Assembly (NCBI RefSeq): GCF_001183605.1
Contig: NZ_LFXJ01000005.1
Coordinates: 930,001 to 994,000 of the forward strand
DNA from: Lysinibacillus xylanilyticus
Lineage (GTDB): Bacteria > Bacillota > Bacilli > Bacillales_A > Planococcaceae
Length of the DNA stretch: 64,000 nucleotides
Direction: 5' to 3'
Shown here piece after piece: positions 54,096 through 62,084 of the stretch. The notes beneath the pieces are model-generated. The model was not told where the DNA came from and searched no databases. It worked only from the letters and a program-made list of their open reading frames with translations. Every line of letters starts with the position of its first letter. Positions within the stretch are counted from its first letter, which is position 1. The position numbers and the translations under genes were made by a program.

Positions 54096-54497
54096 TTAAA
54101 AGCCTTTTAGAATTTCCAATTGTTTGTAATAGTTATCTATAATAGGGTAAATATCTGGGTTTGAATCATAGTAGGTGTTATCAAATTCACCTAGTGTGAA
54201 TTTAAATTCTTTTTCACTGTCCAAAAGAGTAATACCATATCTCCATCCAACACGTTTTTCTTGATTGTCTTGCGGAGTAAACTGTATATCTTTAATCAGA
54301 GAAACCAAGTCATTGATTTGTTCTTGCTTAGTGATCGGTTTCGAAGCACCAGTTGAACCATCTTGGATAACCACTTTATCTATACTTTCAATTTTTGCAT
54401 CCTTATAAAAGGCTTCTAATGATCGCTTTTTTCCATTTGTACAAGCAGAAACAAAAAACAGACTTACCAACAAAATTAGAATCAAAAATTTTTTCAT
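54096..54497 (-). CDS. Small lipoprotein
   Basis: This is a 133-residue lipoprotein. Signal peptide MKKFLILILLVSLFFVSAC has Cys19 in the lipobox VSAC. The mature part has VVIQDGSTGASKPI and GWRYGITLLDSEKEF, similar to small Bacillus lipoproteins of unknown role. GGAGGCAG precedes the ATG on the minus strand. Single gene. Confidence 0.72.
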   Translation of the reverse strand: MKKFLILILLVSLFFVSACTNGKKRSLEAFYKDAKIESIDKVVIQDGSTGASKPITKQEQINDLVSLIKDIQFTPQDNQEKRVGWRYGITLLDSEKEFKFTLGEFDNTYYDSNPDIYPIIDNYYKQLEILKGF

Positions 54498-54650
54498 TAG
54501 ACTGCCTCCAGAAAGTTGATTCCATTCCCAAATAGACGAAATAAATTACAAATAGTTACAGATCATCGGAGTTTACAATTAATGCAAGCGACAGCTTTTT
54601 CAAATACCATTGCCTCGATAATGATTGCAATACATCATATAACTCCTAGT

Positions 54651-55065
54651 GATGGATAGAACCCCCGAAATCATGGAAAGAAGCGTCAAAGTGATGGATA
54701 GAACCCCCAGAATCGTGGATAGAACTGCCGAAATCGTGGATAGAAACGCCAAAGTGACTGATAGAACTACAGAAAAGATGGATAGAAAAGTCAAAAATGA
54801 AGGATAGAATATAAGAGTGACGGATAGAGTCCTCAAAGCGACGGAAAGAATCCCCAACGATGGAAGGTCCCGCCGAAACGACGGCAAGAATCGTCAGAGC
54901 GACGGATAGGACTATCAAAGCGACGGAAAGAACGGCTAAACGACGGCAAGAATCTCCGACGACGAAAAGCCCCAACCTGAAAAAAAGGATAGTAACACAA
55001 AATTGCGATTCTAACCATCAAAGTGACGAATAGGATCATCAAATCGAAAGTTAGAACCGCAATTA
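54651..55065. repeat. About 20 units of a degenerate 21-bp repeat
   Basis: The core GGATAGAAC or GGAAAGAA recurs at 54654, 54675, 54696, 54717, 54738, 54759, 54780 and onward, mostly exactly 21 bp apart. The intervening part is like CGCCAAAGCGAC. Units drift in sequence, but the spacing holds for about 415 bp. Minus-strand frames across it exist only because 21 is a multiple of three. It lies between the lipoprotein gene and the end of the MFS gene. Confidence 0.8.
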
Positions 55066-55075
55066 TTAAATAAGT

Positions 55076-56218
55076 TTAAACGCTAAATTTGCCCTTCAAA
55101 CTATAAAACTGTAAACAAATGGCGAATAACATAGAGATGACTGCGAAATATATCAATGTTATTGTTCCAACCTGTAAGGACAGTACAATCCCACCTAAGC
55201 TTGCACCGATTGCACTGCCTAAATAATTTACAGAACTGTTTAAAGCCACTGCAGAACTCCCGTTATTCGGCTGATATGAGAGTAAAATATGTTGTTGTGG
55301 TGCCTGGCATGCCCAACCCATTGCTCCCCAGACAAAGAACGGTAAGTATTTTAATATCGGAAAGTTAATCAATAAAGGTATACAAATAATGGATAATGTT
55401 AAAGTAAATAAAATGATTGAAACTAAAGATTTTGGTTTCCCGAAATAGTCGATTAAGTAACCAATTATCAAGCTTCCAAACAAGCCTCCGAATCCCCATG
55501 CCCAAAGATACATTGTTAAATTGCTTGAGCTTGTCATTTCTTCTAATAGTGGAGAAAGATATGTGTACAACCCAAGACTTGCAACACTGGCGAGGAATGT
55601 TATGCATACAGTTATAGTTACTCTTTTATCTAGGAACATCTTTAATCGTTCGTTTAGTGTAGGAGGAGGTGTTGTTGGGAAATTGGGAAGAAAAAGATAC
55701 ATACATAAAACAGAAGTGACCCCGATCATTACTAATAGCCAAAGTGTTAATTTCCAATCAAATAAGTTTGATATATAAATACCTAAAGGAACCCCAAGCA
55801 CTGTTCCCATACTCATTCCTCCTATAGTCAACCCTAGAGCTCTCCCTCTCTTTTCACTAGAAACGAACTTTGAAGAGGCCGCAACAGCTAATGGTGAAAA
55901 TAAACCAGCCCCTGTCCCTGCAATCGCTCTCGATAGTAGAAGAATAGAAAAGGTTGGCGCTAAAGCTGTAATGCTATTTGCTATTGTGAAAATAAGCATT
56001 GACCCTATTAAGATTTTTTTTATTGATTTTCCTGCAAGTAAAGAAGAAAATAACGGCGCTGTGATAGCGTAAAATAATGTAAAAATGCTCACAGCCTGGC
56101 CGACTTGTGATGTGCTTTTTTGATACGTATCGCTAATTCCTGGAAGAAGCCCTGCGATTACATAGGCATCAAAGCCAAGAGCAAACATACCGAATGATAA
56201 TAATAAAACATTTTTCAT
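55076..56218 (-). CDS. MFS drug-efflux-like transporter (DHA1)
   Basis: This is a 380-residue, 12-helix transporter. It has GFDAYVIAGLLPGIS in helix 1, LAGKSIKKILIGS in the loop 2-3 position, RAIAGTGAGLFSPLA in helix 4, and the antiporter motif GLTIGGMSMGTVLGVPLG in helix 5. It is similar to AraJ/YdhP-type exporters. The start at 56218 is chosen for GGAGG 8 nt upstream. It is divergent from a LysR regulator that probably controls it. Substrate unknown. Confidence 0.82.
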   Translation of the reverse strand: MKNVLLLSFGMFALGFDAYVIAGLLPGISDTYQKSTSQVGQAVSIFTLFYAITAPLFSSLLAGKSIKKILIGSMLIFTIANSITALAPTFSILLLSRAIAGTGAGLFSPLAVAASSKFVSSEKRGRALGLTIGGMSMGTVLGVPLGIYISNLFDWKLTLWLLVMIGVTSVLCMYLFLPNFPTTPPPTLNERLKMFLDKRVTITVCITFLASVASLGLYTYLSPLLEEMTSSSNLTMYLWAWGFGGLFGSLIIGYLIDYFGKPKSLVSIILFTLTLSIICIPLLINFPILKYLPFFVWGAMGWACQAPQQHILLSYQPNNGSSAVALNSSVNYLGSAIGASLGGIVLSLQVGTITLIYFAVISMLFAICLQFYSLKGKFSV

Positions 56219-56262
56219 ATATTGAACCTCCATAAAATATTAAAGATGTTAAGTATAGACGA

Positions 56263-56372
56263 CCTATAACGTTATGTTATAATCGAAGCACCTTGTATAT
56301 TTAATAGGTTACTAGAAAAACAAGAATATGGAACAATCACTATTTTATAAGGGTATAACCAATCGTTATAGG
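56263..56372. promoter_or_regulatory. Divergent control region with inverted half-sites
   Basis: CCTATAACGTTATGTTATAA at 56263 and the inverted copy AATCGTTATAGG at 56361-56372 share CCTATAACG in opposite orientation between the MFS and LysR genes. They are probable LysR operators. No footprint can be inferred. Confidence 0.45.
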
Positions 56373-56387
56373 GTATGGAGGAATACA

Positions 56388-57239
56388 ATGAATGTAGAAT
56401 GGTTACATAGTTTTATTGCTGCAGCCAATCAGAAAAGTTTTTCAAAAGCTGCTCAAATCACTAATATTTCCCAACCTGCACTAAGTAAACATATACGAAA
56501 CTTAGAGAATAATCTTGGCATCGAGCTATTTCATAGGACATCCATTGGTATTGAATTAACGGAGGCTGGTGAACGTTTTTACACTCGCATTACACCAGTT
56601 TTGACTGAAATAACAGCTATACGTGAAGAATTACAGCAATTTAGTCAGAGCAACCCTATTGCCATCGGTGGTTTGCCTAGCTTAGCTACTTACTATTTGC
56701 CAAACAAAATGAATGAACTTAAGCAACTAGATCGACCTATAACATTGATGATTCAAAATACTTCAAATGAACTGTTGCAATCTTTACAAAAAGGTAGACT
56801 TGATGCAGTTTTTGTGGATGCAAAATATTCGAGAGAATCTTTGTGGAGTTGTGAATTGTTTACGGAACCGTACTATGCTGTGTTTCCGTTGAGTCATCGT
56901 TTTAATTCAAGAACAGCAGTCGATCTGGAAGAATTGTGTGAGGAGCCGCTTATTGTTCATCAAGCTCCTTGTGATTCAAGGAAGGACATAGTGGAACAAA
57001 TACAATCTCTTGGTTACACACCTAATATCATTACTGAGGTAAACTTTGGGGATTTTATCTTTGGAGCAGTAAGTTCTGGAATGGGGATAACAATCGTACC
57101 AGAGTTAATGGCAAAAAATATTGGTCATCTTCAGCTTTTTGCCTTACCAATTAATAATTTTGGTAGAACAAGAACAATTTCATTGGTTACAAAAAGCAAA
57201 GAATTTGGATCGAAGTTACAACATTTATTATCAAATTAA
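56388..57239 (+). CDS. LysR-family regulator
   Basis: This is a 283-residue LysR regulator. The winged helix-turn-helix lies at 1-60 (FIAAANQKSFSKAAQITNIS, QPALSKHIRNLE), and the effector-binding domain from about 90 (IAIGGLPSLATYYLPNKM). The start at 56388 is chosen because TGGAGGAATACA precedes it; the upstream ATG at 56328 has no site. It is divergent from the MFS exporter, the standard arrangement for local control. Confidence 0.88.
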   Translation: MNVEWLHSFIAAANQKSFSKAAQITNISQPALSKHIRNLENNLGIELFHRTSIGIELTEAGERFYTRITPVLTEITAIREELQQFSQSNPIAIGGLPSLATYYLPNKMNELKQLDRPITLMIQNTSNELLQSLQKGRLDAVFVDAKYSRESLWSCELFTEPYYAVFPLSHRFNSRTAVDLEELCEEPLIVHQAPCDSRKDIVEQIQSLGYTPNIITEVNFGDFIFGAVSSGMGITIVPELMAKNIGHLQLFALPINNFGRTRTISLVTKSKEFGSKLQHLLSN

Positions 57240-57289
57240 ACTGAATGAAGCTGTCTCAACTTAACGCTATGAGACAGCTTCATTCAGTT
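57239..57289. terminator. Bidirectional terminator, 20-bp perfect stem
   Basis: AACTGAATGAAGCTGTCTCA and its exact complement lie between the convergent LysR and DJ-1 genes. Confidence 0.9.
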
Positions 57290-57872
57290 AATTAAACCCC
57301 ATTAAATCCTTTACTTTTTTTGTATTTTCCTCAGATGTCAGCATTTCTAGTAAGCTAAAAGCAACGTCGAATGCAGTGCCAGGATTTGAGGAAGTAATAA
57401 TATGTTCTGTTTGAACAATTCGTTCGTTGATGATGTTAGCACCATAGGATTGTAGCTGTGCTAATCGTTTGCTTGTTGGGTGATTATAAGTAGTAGCTTT
57501 GCGATTATGTAGTATTCCGCTATGGGCTAAAATTAGCGAAGCTACACAAACCGTAGCAATTGGTTTTTTGTGTTCATTGAAATGACGAACGACTGCCTGG
57601 AACTCCTCGCTAAAGGCATCATTATAAAATCCAGCTTCCTCAAAGCCTCCAGGAATCGCTAGTGCATCAAACTCGTCTAATGAAATTTCATGAAGTAATT
57701 TTTCGGGAGCTACGTTAAAATTCCATGTACATTGCAATTGATTATGCAATCCTACGGTCACGACCTCAGTTGTACCGTCGCCCTCCCATTTATTCCATCC
57801 AAGTACATCTGTAAAAACACTTGCTTCAACGGCCTCAAAACCATTTGCTAATAGTAATAATATTTTTTTCAT
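57288..57872 (-). CDS. DJ-1/PfpI family protein
   Basis: This is a 194-residue DJ-1/ThiJ/PfpI-fold protein. It has NGFEAVEA with the conserved Glu near residues 13-16, LAIPGGFEEAG, and the nucleophile elbow ATVCVASLIL with Cys109. It resembles the 4-methyl-5-thiazole monophosphate biosynthesis-like group. It may act as a glyoxalase-type deglycase or oxidative stress protein. It is divergent from the Lrp regulator, which may control it. Confidence 0.85.
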   Translation of the reverse strand: MKKILLLLANGFEAVEASVFTDVLGWNKWEGDGTTEVVTVGLHNQLQCTWNFNVAPEKLLHEISLDEFDALAIPGGFEEAGFYNDAFSEEFQAVVRHFNEHKKPIATVCVASLILAHSGILHNRKATTYNHPTSKRLAQLQSYGANIINERIVQTEHIITSSNPGTAFDVAFSLLEMLTSEENTKKVKDLMGFN

Positions 57873-58013
57873 GTTGTTAATGCCTCCTTTATATATTTAA
57901 TTTTAATGAAAAAGGCTATTCAAGGACAGAATCTGTATAATGTAATTTAGAAGAATTGCTTTATAATAAAAGGAATTTTATTAAATCTAATTTATTTAAA
58001 AAGGTGGATACAT

Positions 58014-58457
58014 ATGGATCATATAGATACAGAAATATTACAGCAATTGCAGCGAAATGCAAAAATATCGATGAAAGAATTGGCGGCTACAGTTCATTTA
58101 TCATCCCCAGCAGTTATTGAGCGTGTTAAAAAATTAGAAGAGCAGGGGATTATTGAAGCTTATAGTGCGAAGGTAAATTTAAAAAAGTTGAATCGAGACA
58201 TTCAAGCCATTATTTTATTTAAATCAATTGATTGTAAAAGTCTTTCTGATTTTTGTAATGCACATCCTGATGTCCTCGAATGCTATCGAGTAGCGGGTGA
58301 AATAAGTTATATTGTAAAAATTGCAACCAATTCAGTGGAAACATTGGAACAGTTTATTGATGAGGCAATGCCTTATGGAACCCCATCAACAAATATTGTG
58401 CTTTCTTCAAACGAAAAAGCGGTCATTGCGCCTTTTTCTAATGAAAATTTAGACTAA
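58014..58457 (+). CDS. Lrp/AsnC family regulator
   Basis: This is a 147-residue regulator. An N-terminal helix-turn-helix (DTEILQQLQRNAKISMKELA, SSPAVIERVKKLE) is followed by the RAM ligand domain (IQAIILFKSID, VLECYRVAGEISY). AAAGGTGG precedes the ATG. It is divergent from DJ-1. Such regulators bind amino acids and form octamers. Confidence 0.87.
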   Translation: MDHIDTEILQQLQRNAKISMKELAATVHLSSPAVIERVKKLEEQGIIEAYSAKVNLKKLNRDIQAIILFKSIDCKSLSDFCNAHPDVLECYRVAGEISYIVKIATNSVETLEQFIDEAMPYGTPSTNIVLSSNEKAVIAPFSNENLD

Positions 58458-58637
58458 TGGAGTTCGGAACTGCTAGAATCGCGGAAATATCTGATCAAGT
58501 AAAGAAGATATTTACTGTGTTAATGAGGAGAACAGTGCATAGATACATATCTATCCTAAGAAATTTTATTTAAAAAAATACTAATAAAGCAAACCTCTAT
58601 ACCGTGAGCACCGTTTATAGGGCAGAGAGGGGGAGAG

Positions 58638-59159
58638 ATGTTGCTTGAAATTAAAGAACTCGAAGAAATAATGCAGCAGCATACAGAAATGCTCATCCGA
58701 CTGGCTTTTTATTACGTTAAGGATATACAAAGTGCTGAAGATATCGTTCAAGATGTATTTATTAAATTTTACGATAATCAGCAAAACTATGAAGAAAGAG
58801 GAGAATTACGGGCATATTTATCGAAGCTCGTTATTAACAAAAGTAAAGATTATTTACGTAGCTGGACATACAGAAAAATACAAGTTCAGCAGAAGATCTT
58901 TGCCAAGCAGGCTGTAACGAAAAAGGATATGTTAGTACAGCAGGATGAACAAATCTTAGTTGAAAATGCCATCTTAGCACTACCATTAAAACAGCGCGAG
59001 ATTCTTATTTATTTTTATTTTGAGGAAATGTCTGTTATTGAAATTGCCGAGCTTTTAAGTGTTCCGGAGAGTACGGTGAAAACAAGGCTACGTCGTGGAC
59101 GAGAGCTTTTAAAGCCAAAGCTACAGCATATTGAATGGGAGGTCCTGCTGCATGAGTAA
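58638..59159 (+). CDS. ECF RNA polymerase sigma factor
   Basis: This is a 173-residue extracytoplasmic-function sigma factor. Region 2 has HTEMLIRLAFYYVKD and SAEDIVQDVFIKFY; region 4 has LPLKQREILIYFYFEEMSVI and PESTVKTRLRRGRELL. The next gene overlaps it by 8 nt and is a membrane protein with a short cytosolic N-terminus, as expected for an anti-sigma factor. A GAGGGGGAGAG site precedes the ATG, directly after a CTATACCGTG/CACCGTTTATAG hairpin (58597-58620) that could be a terminator remnant or leader structure. Confidence 0.88.
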   Translation: MLLEIKELEEIMQQHTEMLIRLAFYYVKDIQSAEDIVQDVFIKFYDNQQNYEERGELRAYLSKLVINKSKDYLRSWTYRKIQVQQKIFAKQAVTKKDMLVQQDEQILVENAILALPLKQREILIYFYFEEMSVIEIAELLSVPESTVKTRLRRGRELLKPKLQHIEWEVLLHE

Positions 59160-60093
59160 AGTCGATGTAAGGGTATTAAATGATTTAACCGAAAGCAAAA
59201 AGCGTGTTATGACCAACGTAGTACAGCATTTAGAGCAGCAAAAGATAAAAAAAAGATCTTGGCATTGGCAATATAGTGTAATGTCTATTATATTAACAGT
59301 TTGTATTGGAATATTTATATATACTCAATACAGCGGAAGTCAGGAGCAAACAGCAAGTATACCGACTCTTTTTGATGAAAAGCTTTTATACTTCTATCTG
59401 GGAATGGATCCTAATGTAAAGGATCAGAAATTGAATGCTGATGGGAAGGTGAGATTTGAATCCTATTTACATTTGGAATCTTTATACGCTTACGCGCAAT
59501 CAAAGGGGGTAGTACCTACCCAAGAAAACATCGATAAAGAGCTTGAAGTAATGCAAGAATCAAGTATAAAACCTGAACGATTGAAAAAGGTGAATCTTAC
59601 AAAAGAAGAGTATTTTGAACAATTTACTAAACCAATGACTTATAAATATGTTACTATCGGTACATTGCTAGAGCAGGAAAAAAATCGATACAATGACGTA
59701 GAAAGAATGATGCTACTTTTTCTAGTAGAAAGAGACGCTTTGAACTATTTTGAGGATCATAATAGTCAAGAAATAGCATCCCTACGTGAAAAATATGATG
59801 TTCCAGTGAAAGAAAAGGGAAGTCGTTCAAAAGATGGAGTAGTCGTAGCCATTAAGGAACATGAATTTTTAGTAGTTTCTAATGCTGGTGGATCAAATAT
59901 TGGTGAACAATCTGTAGATGAAATCGTAAAAAAATATGGTAATGGTATGTGGTTCCCATTAATTGATACTCCAAAAACATTGTCACTTGGTGATTATGTA
60001 GAAGTTAAATATAACCAGGATAGAACCCAACATAATATAAAAATAATAAGATTTGCAGATATTGACAGCATGAAAATACTGGAAGAACATTAA
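59152..60093 (+). CDS. Probable membrane anti-sigma factor, DUF3221-like end
   Basis: This is a 313-residue protein. The cytosolic N-terminus (about 1-45, with RVMTNVVQHLEQQKIKKRSW) is followed by one helix (about 48-67), a long extracytoplasmic helical part, and a C-terminal beta domain DGVVVAIKEHEFLVV that resembles DUF3221. The start at 59152 overlaps the sigma gene, implying coupled translation. The topology and order fit an anti-sigma factor; no zinc motif is present. The external domain may sense an envelope signal. Confidence 0.62.
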   Translation: MSKVDVRVLNDLTESKKRVMTNVVQHLEQQKIKKRSWHWQYSVMSIILTVCIGIFIYTQYSGSQEQTASIPTLFDEKLLYFYLGMDPNVKDQKLNADGKVRFESYLHLESLYAYAQSKGVVPTQENIDKELEVMQESSIKPERLKKVNLTKEEYFEQFTKPMTYKYVTIGTLLEQEKNRYNDVERMMLLFLVERDALNYFEDHNSQEIASLREKYDVPVKEKGSRSKDGVVVAIKEHEFLVVSNAGGSNIGEQSVDEIVKKYGNGMWFPLIDTPKTLSLGDYVEVKYNQDRTQHNIKIIRFADIDSMKILEEH

Positions 60094-60099
60094 TGAATC

Positions 60100-60140
60100 A
60101 AGCTAGACATTCAAAAATTCAAGAATGTCTAGCTTTTTAT
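60100..60140 (+). terminator. Terminator of sigma operon
   Basis: AGCTAGACATTC and GAATGTCTAGCT arms are followed by TTTTATT. Confidence 0.87.
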
Positions 60141-60362
60141 TAGTTGTTTTTTATATTTGGAATAAGGTACAATTATTGTAAGTATTTGAATACTTGGAAA
60201 ATAGGTACAGGGAAGTGAATAAATCATTTATCCTATCTTCACCACTCATACTTATTTATTTAAAAGCATCTCTAAAGGAAAATTTAGCTTGCGTTGGACT
60301 TTACCGCTTTGGTTTTTAAATCATAATATGATTAGATATTTTGTGTCTTTTGGTGATATCTT

Positions 60363-60833
60363 TTGGTTGGTATGTGGCAATTTCTTTTTATTTGGCCAAT
60401 ATGTATAGGTATTTATTATTATTTATACAAAAAAGAATATAAATGGGGATTTTATATAGGGTTAAAGAAAAAGCATGGCATCTTTTTGGGAAGCTTATTC
60501 GTTTTATGCATTAGCTCACTAGGGATTTGTATGTATGATACAAACAAAAAAGTAATTGCCTTTCATGAACAAGTAATGAAGGAATTTGAAGATAGCTCTG
60601 ACCGTCCGCAATACTTGAAACAAAATAGTGTTACGCCATCAACTCTGCTTTCTTTGTCCGACCAAATTAATGAGGTCAGAAATGGAAAGGTGCGTGCGGC
60701 AACCTTCCCTTGGAAAAGCAAGGTGATTGTTGTAATGGACAACGACCAGAAGGAGTTTACTTACGTTCGGTTAAATAAGGGATGGAAGCTTGACGGCATT
60801 TATCATGAAAGTAGTTATGATTATTCAAAATAA
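60363..60833 (+). CDS. Two-TM membrane protein
   Basis: This is a 156-residue protein with helices at about 5-22 and 40-60 and an extracytoplasmic C-terminal domain (VIVVMDNDQKEFTYVRLNKG). TTG at 60363 has TGGTGAT about 7 nt upstream; ATG at 60372 is an alternative. It lies 24 nt before the DUF2785 gene, so the two probably share a transcript. Unknown function. Confidence 0.58.
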   Translation: MVGMWQFLFIWPICIGIYYYLYKKEYKWGFYIGLKKKHGIFLGSLFVLCISSLGICMYDTNKKVIAFHEQVMKEFEDSSDRPQYLKQNSVTPSTLLSLSDQINEVRNGKVRAATFPWKSKVIVVMDNDQKEFTYVRLNKGWKLDGIYHESSYDYSK

Positions 60834-60857
60834 AAAAACGTGAAAAGGAGAGCAACA

Positions 60858-61709
60858 GTGCGTATGTTAAAAAATGAAACCTTATTAAAGGAAAATGACT
60901 TAAAAGAAATTCTCAGAGAATTAAATAGTGGAGTTAGAAGCTGGCAGCAAGTGGACCAAACTCAACTCATACAATCAATGATGTTACATATCGGCTCATT
61001 AGATAGTGAGCTACGAGATAACCTAATTTATGGATCTTTTTATGAATTGATTCGTGAAAAAAACTTACTAGAGCATTCACTCTTAACTGAGCTTTTAGAG
61101 GAATGTTTGAATAATTTATTATGTAAGGGTATCGAAGACAGGGAATCAGATTTAGTTTTTACCCGCACATTTACGTCGCTCTTAATCGCACTTATTTTAT
61201 ATAGAGATAATGAAGACAATTTTTTATCTGAGCACAAAATAAATGAGTGTAAAGATCGTTTACTAGCTTATTTATCAGCTGAATCGGATGTAAGAGGCTA
61301 CGTGCCGGTGAAAGGCTGGGCTCATAGTGTTGCCCATATGGCTGATGCAATCGATGAATTGGTGAAAAATCCGAAATTAAATAAAGCGTCTTATATTGAA
61401 GTAGTAGGCACATTATTTAACGCCATTTTGCAAGAAGATTATGCTTTCATTCACAATGAAGATGAACGGATTTTAGTACCTATTTTCACTATGCTTGAGT
61501 ATGGTTTAGAGGAGCAAGAGATCACTAAATTGCTACAAGAATTACCTGCAACTTTAAAAGTAAAAAAAGAACAGCTCGATGTACAGCATCACAGAATTTT
61601 AGTTTTTAACTGTAAATCCTTTGTGAAAAGCTTTTATATTAAAACAAATGGAAAGCCTAAGTTTGCAACTCTTCATAAAAGCATCGAAGCATGTCTTGAT
61701 GAATTATAA
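60858..61709 (+). CDS. DUF2785 family protein
   Basis: This is a 283-residue all-helical soluble protein. DUF2785 signatures include a TFTSLLIALILYRDN helix and the invariant RGYVPVKGWAHSVAHMADA. GTG at 60858 is chosen because AAAGGAG lies 7-8 nt upstream; the GTG at 60840 precedes that site. Function of the family is unknown. It is probably co-transcribed with the 60363 gene. Confidence 0.75.
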   Translation: MRMLKNETLLKENDLKEILRELNSGVRSWQQVDQTQLIQSMMLHIGSLDSELRDNLIYGSFYELIREKNLLEHSLLTELLEECLNNLLCKGIEDRESDLVFTRTFTSLLIALILYRDNEDNFLSEHKINECKDRLLAYLSAESDVRGYVPVKGWAHSVAHMADAIDELVKNPKLNKASYIEVVGTLFNAILQEDYAFIHNEDERILVPIFTMLEYGLEEQEITKLLQELPATLKVKKEQLDVQHHRILVFNCKSFVKSFYIKTNGKPKFATLHKSIEACLDEL

Positions 61710-61789
61710 GGAAATCGCTACCAATATTAGTGCTTTGAAATTATTGACAGACAAAAATTTGTTTGTTAAGATGAGTGACAATAAAAGCA

Positions 61790-62052
61790 TACAAATTCGT
61801 TGATGAGAAAGAGTAGTGTATCATTTTGTTCTACAGAGAGCCGACATATTGGTGGAAGTCGGTGTGCAGGTGTTACATGAAGATCCTCTCTGAGAAGATT
61901 GGCTGAACATAGTAAGCTAATCCGGGTGTCTACCGTTAAAAAGAACACGTATGATTGTACGTTGCTGAGTGCTATTGAGCGTTGATTCAATAGAATTAGG
62001 GTGGTATTCGCGGTTAACCCCGTCCCTTACTTGGGACGGGGTTTTTGTATGC
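61790..62052 (+). promoter_or_regulatory. T-box riboswitch (Ile) before ileS
   Basis: The base of stem I is AGAGAG (61835-61840) with CTCTCT (61886-61891). ATC at 61883-61885, just before the closing strand, is the probable specifier for isoleucine. The T-box AGGGTGGTATTCGCGG (61998-62013) pairs with the free tRNA end. The terminator CCCCGTCCC/GGGACGGGG with a T run is at about 62019-62047. Uncharged tRNA-Ile would stabilise the antiterminator and allow ileS expression. Confidence 0.88.
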
Positions 62053-62084
62053 CTTTTATACAATTAGTATAGGAGGAATTTTAC

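Noticed and set aside
54600..55042. Overlapping minus-strand frames of 69-109 codons
   Set aside because: Produced by the 21-bp repeat, whose period is a multiple of three. No start signals and repetitive residues.
54651..55065. CRISPR array
   Set aside because: No constant repeat with unique spacers; units of 21 bp drift throughout and no cas genes are near.
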